DNA of 38,277 nucleotides from contig CAJNOQ010000967.1 in NCBI GenBank assembly GCA_905250885.1, positions 1 through 38,277 on the forward strand. Reading direction: 5' to 3'. The DNA is from Didymodactylos carnosus (lineage: Eukaryota; Rotifera; Eurotatoria; Philodinida; Philodinidae). Of this stretch, positions 29,701 through 37,561 are shown one piece after another (position 1 is the first letter of the stretch; the number at the start of each line of letters is the position of its first letter). Made by a program: the position numbers and the translations under genes. Below the pieces are notes generated by a model, which was given only the letters and a program-made list of their open reading frames with translations, was not told where the DNA came from and made no database searches.

Positions 29701-30732
29701 GTTTGATTTTCTTCTGATTAGCAACGATTTTAGCTATATTAACGGATAATTCCAAGGGTTTCGCTTTTCATTTTGGACATGTGAAGGTTAGTGATGGTTC
29801 ACACGTATTGAAGCTGGAAGTGGAGAAAGTTGTCGATTCTATCAATACCAACAACACTGAATCACCACCATTTGTGTTCAGATTCAGTCAGAGTATAATC
29901 ACAATTATCGTACCTGCTCACTCACTTCCAGTTATTCACTCATGCTCAAACCTAATAGTTTGTACAAAGCAAAAACCATACTCTTCCATAGAACTTGAAT
30001 AGCTATTTCTAAGTCTTGCTTTATTTTTTATCATATTTGAAAAATTCCTTTCAGTTTACCCGTTTTGGGGATATTTTTTTTGATTTTACCATGTATGTTG
30101 TACCGAGAGTCAACACTTTTTAAATGCTTTTTACAGATGTCATTCGAATGATCATATTTAGTAGTACTTTTGGTAAACGTTTCAGCTCTTAACTTTTTGT
30201 TCTTGTAAAGAAAACCAACGACACTGGCCCCGTTTATCACCCAGAATCAAGAATGTCGAGCTCGTTGTGGGCACTGTGCCGATGTTTTCCAATTTCTTGA
30301 ACAACATTTTCTTGATCAGAATTTTACGTAGTTTCGTTTGTGATAGATTTTGGAGTTTGCCTGGAAGGTGACTGTACTGGTGGTCGAAGCTCTATGGAAC
30401 TATCCCACTTTTATGTGTTACAGTTTCCCATCGGAACATATTGGTACTTTATCTGGTGTTATGTGGACAGTAAGCAGTTTTATACTTTCAACAACATATG
30501 GTTTAATACTGCTAAGTGGTGACATTCATCTGGCATGGAGAGTAATTAAAGAGAATCATGTTTGGTTGTTCAGTAATTTATTATCATTTACTTTTTTTGG
30601 TTTGTTAAGGCTTGGGCAATAACATTAGTTCTCGTGGTATTGATGTTATGTCATTTAATTCAAATATGGTTTAAATATATTAAGGAGAAAAACGTGAATA
30701 CAACAAATGATGTGATAACAACAAGATTTTAA
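26781..30732 (+). CDS. SLC43-type major facilitator transporter, eight exons, 502 aa
   Basis: Exons: 26781-26978, 27042-27142, 27209-27255, 27324-27493, 27920-28493, 28553-28730, 30424-30541, 30610-30732. All introns are GT-AG and the joined frame has no stop until TAA at 30730-30732. The N-terminus KWFGLVWLMFELNLIGGTIL and FKILPKYGVYGNYC matches the start of SLC43 proteins (large neutral amino acid and purine transporters). GSRFVKLIAM lies in the first MFS loop region, ATLMTSQATCAYFSKSRAFA and ASISSSMWFSIFQ in the middle helices, the charged cytoplasmic loop is in exon 5, then FLANQYTFAFNLVSIFAILI, GFMLGFRADR, FFPSEHIGTLSGVMW (compare SLC43 FPxxHFGxLYG) and a last helix AWAITLVLVVLMLCHLIQIW. 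Expected role: uptake or exchange of amino acids or nucleobases at the plasma membrane. Introns are 59-68 nt except intron 4 (426 nt) and intron 6 (1693 nt, holding a foldback element). SLC43 versus a bdelloid-specific relative needs a tree. Confidence 0.83.
27578..27767. mobile_element. Possible small TIR element in SLC43 intron 4
   Basis: Intron 4 is about 360 nt longer than its neighbours. Within it, CAGTTCATGGACTCC near 27583 resembles the complement of the segment ending GTCCATACGGAACTCTG near 27766; AGTCC/GGACT words recur between them in a pattern like the subterminal repeats of the hAT element at 19392. Ends and target duplication cannot be fixed. Confidence 0.3.
28771..30399. mobile_element. 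1.6-kb foldback element inside SLC43 intron 6
   Basis: The left arm 28771 to about 29243 and the right arm about 29930-30399 are reverse complements. The central ~400 bp of each arm appear identical: the 210-bp frames at 28931-29140 (+) and 30031-30240 (-) give the same peptide throughout. The outer 50 bp have about seven differences and a 1-nt indel; the inner edge fades at GGTTTGAGCA. The spacer of about 690 bp has one open frame (29781-30002, KVSDGSHVLKLEVEKVV) with no known domain. The arm also reads, in another frame, TVYRLGKLRDLSQTKLRKIL onward, open for about 70 codons. Removing 28771-30399 leaves a 64-nt intron, the size of its neighbours, so it is an insertion. No target duplication was recognised. 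Confidence 0.88.
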
Positions 30733-31359
30733 GAACCTGTGGATACTATCAGAGAGAGTAATAAGACAGACCAGTGTTTAATCTTTAAGTAATTATAAAT
30801 TCTATTTTTGTGCTCAATAATATTTTTCAATATCCTTTTAAAAGATTTAAACATTTAAAAATCTCTAAAAGATCAAAATAATTCTTTATTTTTGCATTTG
30901 AGTTAGTCTTCATAGTCCTAGTGCTAATCTTTCAAATGATTTTAGTTACCAATAGAAGATATCGGAAAGACATATTGTAAGAACTGAAGGTGATCTATTT
31001 GATTAGGTCTATCAACAACAAGTATTGAGTAAAAATACAGTACGTTAAATAAAAGCATATCAACCGTTTCTAAATCAACATGGAAAATACCATTCTAAGT
31101 ACATTCTTGCTTTACTTGCTAAACAAACGCTTGTCAAAAATAATTTTGAAGGTGCAATAAAAGTCGAGTAATCGATTTTAACTTATCTGTTGGCTCTAAA
31201 TCGTATAAATGTTCGAGAAAGTAAACTTATGTGCAGATTTCTGTCGTTCATTATAGAAACTAAATGATTTGACTCCAGTTTATCAAGCAAGTAACATTCT
31301 CTTAAGGCCACCACGAGGAGAAACATGCATCAGATACTGGCGCCCCATATCTCGAAAGC
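30733..31359. other. SLC43 3' flank, no gene seen
   Basis: AT-rich sequence after the stop. Several AATAAA-like words (for example AATAAAAGC near 31045) could serve polyadenylation, but none is clearly placed. The last part runs into the foldback repeat. Confidence 0.45.
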
Positions 31360-31720
31360 GACTTTCGCCTTAACATAATTTCGTAGTTCGCCGATTTCTT
31401 GGTAACGAAACATCGTAGAGAGCTCGGGAAGGTCTTAAATTGAAGCTGTCACATGCGGCGAGAGGCTGACAGAGCCCGATTTTTGATTTTCAAGCTGGAT
31501 TTGTGATTAGAAAAACATCTTTACCAAACTTAAGGAGACTTTTTCGACTTTTTTTTGTACCTTTGACGCTGACCATTAATTTGAAAAGAAAAATATCAAA
31601 AATTCGGCTCTGTCAACCTCTAGCCACATGTGTTTTCATCAGTTTAAGACTAGCTCGAGCTCTCCACAACGTTTCGTTACTGAGAAATCTATGAGCTACG
31701 AACAACCCCATTTTGGTCAC
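31360..31720. repeat. Foldback element of the 19-kb repeat family
   Basis: The arm at about 31360-31490 (TACGAAATTATGTT complement side, AGAGAGCTCGGGAAGGTCTT, GAGAGGCTGACAGAGCC) pairs with about 31588-31720 (GGCTCTGTCAACCTCTAGCC, GAGCTCTCCACAACGTTTCG, GAGCTACGAA). The outer part of the left arm (31335-31445) is also the inverted homologue of 19175-19300. From 31721 to 32460 nothing else was recognised. Confidence 0.75.
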
Positions 31721-32460
31721 TGTTGTGGCAACATCTCACAAACCATGCACGGAGCCACACAAAAAATTGTGTTACTATACTTTCACAAGATCAATATCTT
31801 CGAAAGGTCTGGTCAAGATTGGACTTACAGTTTCAGAGATAGGTTTCGCACGGAGGGAGGCCTTAAGCAGAGTGTCCTCCACCGAAACATACCCTCAAAT
31901 ATGGCTGATTTGTAGAGAACATCTTCAATGGTATGCCTGTATAATAATACAAAATTTGGTCACGTACTAATAGTGTTATTAATTAATTAAGTTTAAATTC
32001 CAATTAAAACCTGATTTGCTAGTTCCTTTTTGGAAACTGTGCAGTTCGATCAAACATGATCGTAGACTCGTCGTTCGTGTGTAGTTTGAGAGCCAATGAG
32101 CTATGGTTGTAGGTTCATAAAAAAAATATTAAAATTATATTTTTAAGGTATTAGATTATAATTAATAACTGCTAATTAATGCTAATTAGCGTCACTCCGA
32201 TGCCTACTTATATTTCTAAGTTACCGCTTTTATTGGAGATCATGAAGAAATATATCATTTGATAGAGATTTTCAAGCACTACTAAACCCCGTACTTGCTT
32301 TCCCAGAATGTTACCAATACGCAGTTGTTTTAACCCATTTTTAGACATATTGGATTTTCAGGCGGTTTATCACTGTATTCACAAAAGCCACTTTTTAAAT
32401 AACTTCTGACTGATAATAGTTAGAGAGCTGCGATTTTCGTCATTTGATAGCCAAGACATC

Positions 32461-32896
32461 GCCGCATCTGTATGTAGCAGACGAACTTTTCAAAATTTGT
32501 TGAAAACCCAGTTTTTCAAGGGATCACCCGAAAACCGAACCATAACACTGATAATCGAATCATAAATAAAGTGAATTTTTCGACGGGTAGATAGCCCATG
32601 TGTTTCCTACAGAACGGAGGTCGGGAGAGACCTTGGTTTCCAGTGGTTTGTTTTGAGCAGCTTTTTTTGAGCTCCAGAACTGATGCTTGATGGCGTGTGC
32701 TGATATTAAAATTGCATGAAACATCCGTAGTGATCCACATTGGATAAAGTGGCCATGCTTGTTTCTGGAAAAGAATTCTAAAACATAGGTTTATGCTCCG
32801 ATTTTTTAGTGTTATCGCTCGGTTTTCGGGAGATTCCCTGGAAAACTGGGTTCTCAATAAATTTTGAAGAGGATGTGTGTTACATACAGATGCGGC
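32461..32896. repeat. Foldback element, 436 bp
   Basis: The left end GCCGCATCTGTATGTA (32461) and the right end TACATACAGATGCGGC (to 32896) are exact complements. The arms continue inward for about 90 bp (GAAAACCCAGTTTTTC, CCCGAAAACCG, ATAACACT) at roughly 85% identity. No target duplication is visible. The minus ORF 32516-32857 spans the arms and is not a gene. Confidence 0.85.
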
Positions 32897-33050
32897 TATA
32901 TTTTCCAGTGATATAATCTCGAATATCGAATGTTTATTTCACTACGCGTCAGGAGTTCGAAACGAGTTCACAGACTGCACGAAATGGGATGAAGATACTG
33001 ATAGCACGTGCAATACAGAATTTCGCATATTAGAACCTAAATAATTAAGT

Positions 33051-33454
33051 TTGGCGTCTGACTTAAAAAATGTAATGAAGAAATTTCTTAATAGAGCCCA
33101 CGCTTCTACACCGATGCCGTGTAAGAACGAAGAGATTTTGTCTGCATTAAGCAAGGAGTCCTCAATCTATATAACGAGACGAGATGAAGGTCGAAGTGTT
33201 GTGGTCTCAGACCGAAAGACTATATCCAGAAGGATGAGACTATCTTAGGTGATACTACAAAGTTCAGCCGTCTACAGAATGATCCAACCATCACACGTGA
33301 GAACTCTCTTACGATACTACCTAGAGAAATTAAGAAGGACGGTTATCTAACTAAGCAAGAATATCAGAGAATCAGACTAGTGAGCTCAATTCCAGCAAGA
33401 TTAGACGGGCTTCCGAAAGTCCGTGTTATGCCACGCACTACAGTCGTGCCATAA
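33051..33454 (+). pseudogene. Penelope-like retroelement reverse-transcriptase remnant
   Basis: The first frame (33051 to about 33218) contains ALSKESSIYITRRDEGRSVV, corresponding to the Penelope-family ITRPDKGRGVV motif. A one-phase shift at 33218-33221 leads into YIQKDETILGDTTKFSRL, then EIKKDGYLTKQEYQRIRLVS and LDGLPKVRVMP, matching the family's LYGLPKVHK motif, and a TAA at 33452-33454. Order and spacing are those of the N-terminal part of a Penelope-like reverse transcriptase, before the catalytic YxDD palm, which is missing. No GIY-YIG endonuclease was found. It is a short 5'-truncated or internal relic with at least one frameshift. Bdelloids are known to carry Penelope-like elements, including the endonuclease-lacking Athena group, but the group cannot be told from this piece. 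Confidence 0.68.
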
Positions 33455-33899
33455 GGGAGAAGATCAAAGTTAAGGTTATTGCGTAAGCATATAGTCTACT
33501 CAAAGCTATCGCGCAATATTTCGTATATAAATACGTCAATTTTATTGTTAAGGATATCTTTTTCATTTGCAAATAAACGTTAGGTGAGAAAGATCTTAGT
33601 TCAACCGGGAAACCTAACAGTCCGTTATAGGTTTTTCCAGAAGGTTAAAAATGGCTGAATTTTCTCCTTTCTCTCGTCACAGTTTTTTCTCGACTTATAG
33701 ATATGTACTTATATACACCGTAGTGAACAGTAGAATTTCTTATTTACGTTTCACACTAACTTGTTGTCTACTTATTTTAGTATACACTGATAATGAGCCG
33801 ATACATTCGAAATGTTTATTATATTTTATATTATTTGAATATTCTAATTAATTAATAAAACATAATAAGCTGCTCAAACTATGCACACTAATTTTTCAG

Positions 33900-34257
33900 T
33901 AAAGGGGTGACATAATTAAAGGCCTGGGTCTTCTATTCTATCTACAAGAATAAAGTTCTTAGAGGGGCCTTCTGTTGCGTCCCGAAAGAACGCTGTTTTT
34001 TGTTAGATTTAGCTATTTTATCGTCTCATCACACGTGTGCCCTTACTCTCTTCTCCATGCGCTTCAGAGGAAGAGAGAATTTACTTTTCAATAGAAAATA
34101 TCTATTATCGTGCAAGGCTTATAATTAAAAAAGTGAAAAATAGGGGTCTTTTATTTTAAGTTTTACAAGATGTGTTGTGGGAGGGTTTTCTATTTAGGGA
34201 GGTCTTTTATTGTAGGGGATCTTTTTTTGCAGGAGGGTCTTATAATGTGTCCCCTTA
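33900..34257. mobile_element. Possible MITE with TAAGGGG-type ends
   Basis: The left end TAAAGGGGTGACATAATTAA and the complement of the right end, TAAGGGGACACATTATAAGA, are similar over about 20 bp and bound 358 bp. Inside are repeated GGTCTT(C/T)TAT words in one orientation (33927, 34145, 34200). No target duplication could be fixed. The part before it (33455-33899) has no recognised feature, nor has 34258-34953. Confidence 0.4.
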
Positions 34258-34953
34258 TTATCTCAATGTGAAATTGCAAACCGGTTTTTTCAAATATCTG
34301 TCCAAAAATTCAAAAAGAATTCGTAAATTAGTATTAGATATGAAAAGTTAGCTAGCTTAACTGTTGGATTGTCAAATCCGCACGTTTTCAGTTCGTTAAT
34401 AACATAATGTATGCATGCTGTATCCTTTATCTAAGGTAATACATTCTAGGGAAAAAAAATAGATATTCTCTTTACTCATGCATGAATAAAAAACCGTGAC
34501 AGCACAGTACAGCTACACAGTACAGGTAAGCAGCATGAAACTGCTAAGCAAAATGATATGGATAATAAGAAAAACATTGGAACGTATCCACACTGACAGA
34601 ACGAAGAAATCACTTAACTTTGTTACAGCGAGGTACCTATCACAATCTGCTGAATTATTCACCAGAAATAGAGAGTAAAACATGCCGCAAAATGCTTTAA
34701 GAAACGGTCATCTGCAATCCACATGATCCCCTGGCGTAAGACTTGATTGAATAGAATCATATAGTGCTACCTTACTTCTTAAGACCTTGATTAAGAGATG
34801 AATAAGATTTGATGACTCTACTTTTATTCATTCTTTTGCTCTAAATATCTCCATATAAATAACACCAAATACGCAACTAATTTTTTTTTGTCATTTTTCT
34901 TCTCGACTTTACTCGCACATGCACTCTCGAAAGTGTTCAATAAGTTTTTGGCG

Positions 34954-35667
34954 AGTGTACAAGGTTGACTCTCAGTTCGTCCCAGATTGACTTCTCAATT
35001 TGTCCCACGAAGCTTTTTTCTTAGTTCGTCCCATATCAGTTTACACTTAATTGGCTTTAATATAATTGTCCGTACCTCTTGTGTATATATGACTGAATAT
35101 ATGAATATATTTTTGGAATAGGTAGTGTTTCCTCTCTTGCACGTTTTTTCGTATTATCAACAGCAATATCAATGAGGACTTTGGTGGTATCTGGTATGCA
35201 TGCGTGTACTGATTCATTACGTAAAATTCTCACATCGCCTGTACATAATGATATTGTACTTGAACATGTTCGATTCCGACGCCACCATTGATTATTTGTT
35301 TTGTTTGCTCGTTTTTTGGTGTATTGATACCTATTATGATTCAAAACTGGTTTCGCTTTTTCAGTAGACGTGAAAACTAACATTTTGATGAACAGACCAA
35401 TTTCACTTATTTAAATTTAAATTTGTGATAGTGGTGGCTAACACAACACATTTTGCCACGTACATGCACTTTGTATTGTCTACAATACTATCGCCGTCGA
35501 CTAAACTGCTCGATGCTACAACAATTTATTTATTTTGAGGCGCGAGCATAGATATCTGGGACGAATTAAGAAAAAAATATATAGGACGAACTAAAACGGA
35601 AGTATTGATAGGGCGAACTGAGAAAAAAAGCTTCGTGGAACGAATTGAGAGGACCCCGTGTATACTA
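34954..35667. mobile_element. TIR element carrying a FLYWCH-like ORF (MULE-related)
   Basis: Both ends have matching inverted arrays of a TTCGTCCCA word: CTCTCAGTTCGTCCCA, TTCTCAATTTGTCCCACGAA and CTTAGTTCGTCCCA on the left (34970-35032), and the complements TGGGACGAATTAAG, AGGACGAACT and CTTCGTGGAACGAATTGAG on the right (35558-35655). GAAGCTTTTTT occurs in both arrays. Imperfect complementarity continues outward to about 34954 and 35667. The body carries the minus-strand ORF 35057-35383. A FLYWCH domain inside long inverted repeats suggests Mutator-like (MULE) ancestry; no target duplication was identified. Confidence 0.6.
35057..35383 (-). pseudogene. FLYWCH zinc-finger-like fragment
   Basis: The 108-aa frame has VLNHNRYQYTKKRANKTNNQ, then WWRRNRTCSSTISLCTGDVR, VHACIPD and DNTKKRAREETLPIPKIY. 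This is the order of a FLYWCH finger: a Y-x-Y strand, a W-x-C strand, a second Cys and a His-containing end, followed by the helical KKRARExxxPIPQIY linker common after FLYWCH in MULE-type and rotifer proteins. The first expected Cys (after W) is Arg and the final H-x-H is H-x-C, so zinc binding is probably lost. There is no transposase catalytic domain after it. Confidence 0.5.
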
Positions 35668-35796
35668 CAGGTCAAGGTGGAAAATATAAAACTTTTCTTC
35701 GTGCTGCAAATCTGTTCTAGTGTTGCCTTTAACAGTATTAGATACTTAAACATTCTAGTGAATCGTGTTAGAAAACATGACAGTTCTTACTAAGAT

Positions 35797-36310
35797 CATC
35801 TTGAGTGAAGCGACTCAAGATGTTGCAAGAGCGAGCGTGACAAGTTTTCTTTACATTTTGTTATTATTTATGACAGTCGTAGCCCTTGGGTATGCGACCA
35901 TATTGACTGACCATATAGAGATGATCATATAGGGTCATAGATTCTTCCTTAAACAGCTATGGTCAAGCAGGAAAAAAATTCGAGGTTATTCTAAGTGTGA
36001 AAATATTAATATTCGCACTTATAGTTACACAAGAGTGTAAAACAAAACAATGATTCAAGAATTTCCAACATCTTGGTACAAGAAGTCAAGAAATTACAAG
36101 ATGTTCAAGATCTTGATTTCTTGAAATTTCGTGAATTCTTATATTTTCTTACCAAGATCTTGAATCAAAAATGTGAATACTTGCATCTGTTTTCAAAACA
36201 GCTGCAATTATTATCACATTTTGGACTCGAAGGTCATTGCCCTCGTACAAAGATTTTGATCTTGAATCAAGATCTTAGTGAAAAAATTCAAGATGTCGCT
36301 GCCGCGACGG
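35797..36310. repeat. Cluster of CAAGAT/ATCTTG palindromic words
   Basis: CATCTTGAGT/ACTCAAGATG forms a hairpin with 10-bp arms at 35797-35822. Further on, TTCAAGATCTTGA (36108), CCAAGATCTTGAATC (36152), GATCTTGAATCAAGATCTT (36258) and TTCAAGATG (36288) recur, with TCAAGAAAT/ATTTCTTGA forming a hairpin at about 36087-36126. The plus frame 36073-36438 runs across them and looks like repeat-derived sequence, not a gene. Confidence 0.6.
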
Positions 36311-36516
36311 TATTCAAAAAATGTTTCAAATGTCACTGCCATTACTGTACTGAACCAGAACTGTTGTTGCAAGGAGTTCCACTAGCACTTGCTGTCAAAT
36401 TATTTCTAATTCGAAAGTTTCATCTTCCAGCACTCTGATGCATCCAAGAAACATATTTCTTTCGGTAAGCTTTCGACCGGATGAAATAGTTTTTTAATGT
36501 CAGAGAAGTGCATAAT

Positions 36517-36557
36517 GAACTCCATATGGAGTTCCATCGATTCCATATGGAATCGAT
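36517..36557. repeat. Two adjacent perfect palindromes, 18 and 22 bp
   Basis: GAACTCCATATGGAGTTC (36517-36534) and the 22-bp palindrome 36536-36557 with core GATTCCATATGGAATC are separated by one base. They share the CCATATGG centre but differ in the arms, so they are related but not copies. Confidence 0.9.
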
Positions 36558-36872
36558 TTTAGTCCTTGAAAGATTAGGTGTTAGATCGGCATATATTGAC
36601 AGTGTACGTCTTCTTTTTATTTCTATGATTATCCTTTCAATTTGGTCTCACACATCGACATCATCTCCAACAGAAAAAACTAATTTACATGACTAACACC
36701 CTTTGTTCTCAGATCAGATTATCAATGACTTGGTGCGTTGATCTGAAAGACCATTCCAGATTTGCAATACTTCATAAGCAATACCATGATCGATTCGTTC
36801 CTTTCCTCGCAGTAGTTTTATTCCAACAAAAATCTCACTATAGTAATATGTGTAAATTACTGTTTTTTCATT

Positions 36873-37126
36873 TTAGAAAATGAATTTTAACAGGACTAAA
36901 AGTCAGATATAATTTGTTAGACAAACATGTGAATAGAAAATGTGTGTCTCGTCCGGGAATCGAGACTCTGGTGTATGTTAGACTGTGCTTCGGTAGTTTG
37001 ATAGTTAGAGTTTCTGGCCTGTTAAGGAGGGTCCTGTCGATTCCCAGCGAGGCATACATTTTCTTTTCATATGTTTGTCTGTCAAATTATGTTTCACTTC
37101 TAGCCATGTTAAAAATCACTTTCTAA
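36873..37126. mobile_element. Foldback with tRNA-like sequence in arms and loop
   Basis: The left arm 36873-36964 and right arm 37036-37126 are complementary at roughly 80% (TTAGAAAATGAATTTTAACA outer end, ATAATTTG, AGACAAACAT, GAAAATG, GGGAATCGAG inner end). On the plus strand 36987-37054 resembles a tRNA: acceptor halves GCTTCGG/CGAGGC pair, D-arm-like GGTAGTTTGATAGTTAGAGT, anticodon-like loop CTGTTAA (GTT, Asn) and a shortened T arm CTGTCGATTCCCAG. The left arm, on the other strand, also ends in a T-arm/acceptor-like piece (TCTCGATTCCCGG then ACGAGACA). The anticodon and T stems are broken, so no functional tRNA is expected; a tRNA-derived foldback or SINE pair is likelier. Confidence 0.6.
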
Positions 37127-37346
37127 TTTCATCAAGTCCTGTTTTGTAATTCATCTGTTTTTTCCATTTTACATGAAGAAAGAAAAAAGGAAATCTCTTT
37201 ACTAAATAGCTGAAAGCTTTTTATTCAATTGTCCTACATATACCCACTTTCAAGTTAAATTTGTGACAGTTTATCCTAGTTCTTTATTTCTGAAACCAGG
37301 GCGAACTTCCATTCAACAACAACGAGAACCTTTTTTTTGATGGAGA

Positions 37347-37414
37347 AAAGTGAAAACCAGAGAAGGCATTCTAAAAGATAAAAGTGAAAACCAGAGAAGG
37401 CATTCTAAAAGATA
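37347..37414. repeat. 34-bp tandem duplication
   Basis: The unit starting AAAGTGAAAACCAGAG and ending CTAAAAGATA occurs at 37347-37380 and 37381-37414 without mismatch. It lies 148 bp before the start codon of the glycosyltransferase-like gene, in its likely promoter or 5' UTR. Confidence 0.9.
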
Positions 37415-37561
37415 AAAGCGATTCCAGTAGATAAGAAGTTTCAATAATCATCGTTGTACTGATTTGTGCCGAAGTATATCTTGCAACATATACTTCTCGA
37501 ACTCAGGACAAATTCCATTGCTTTCATTTCATCCATTGTTTGCGTCGTTTAGCTCGAAACC

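Noticed and set aside
36073..36438. 121-codon plus frame as a gene
   Set aside because: It runs through the CAAGATCTTG palindromic words, which repeat in its peptide; there is no start context or domain. A CHCHYC stretch is suggestive but alone.
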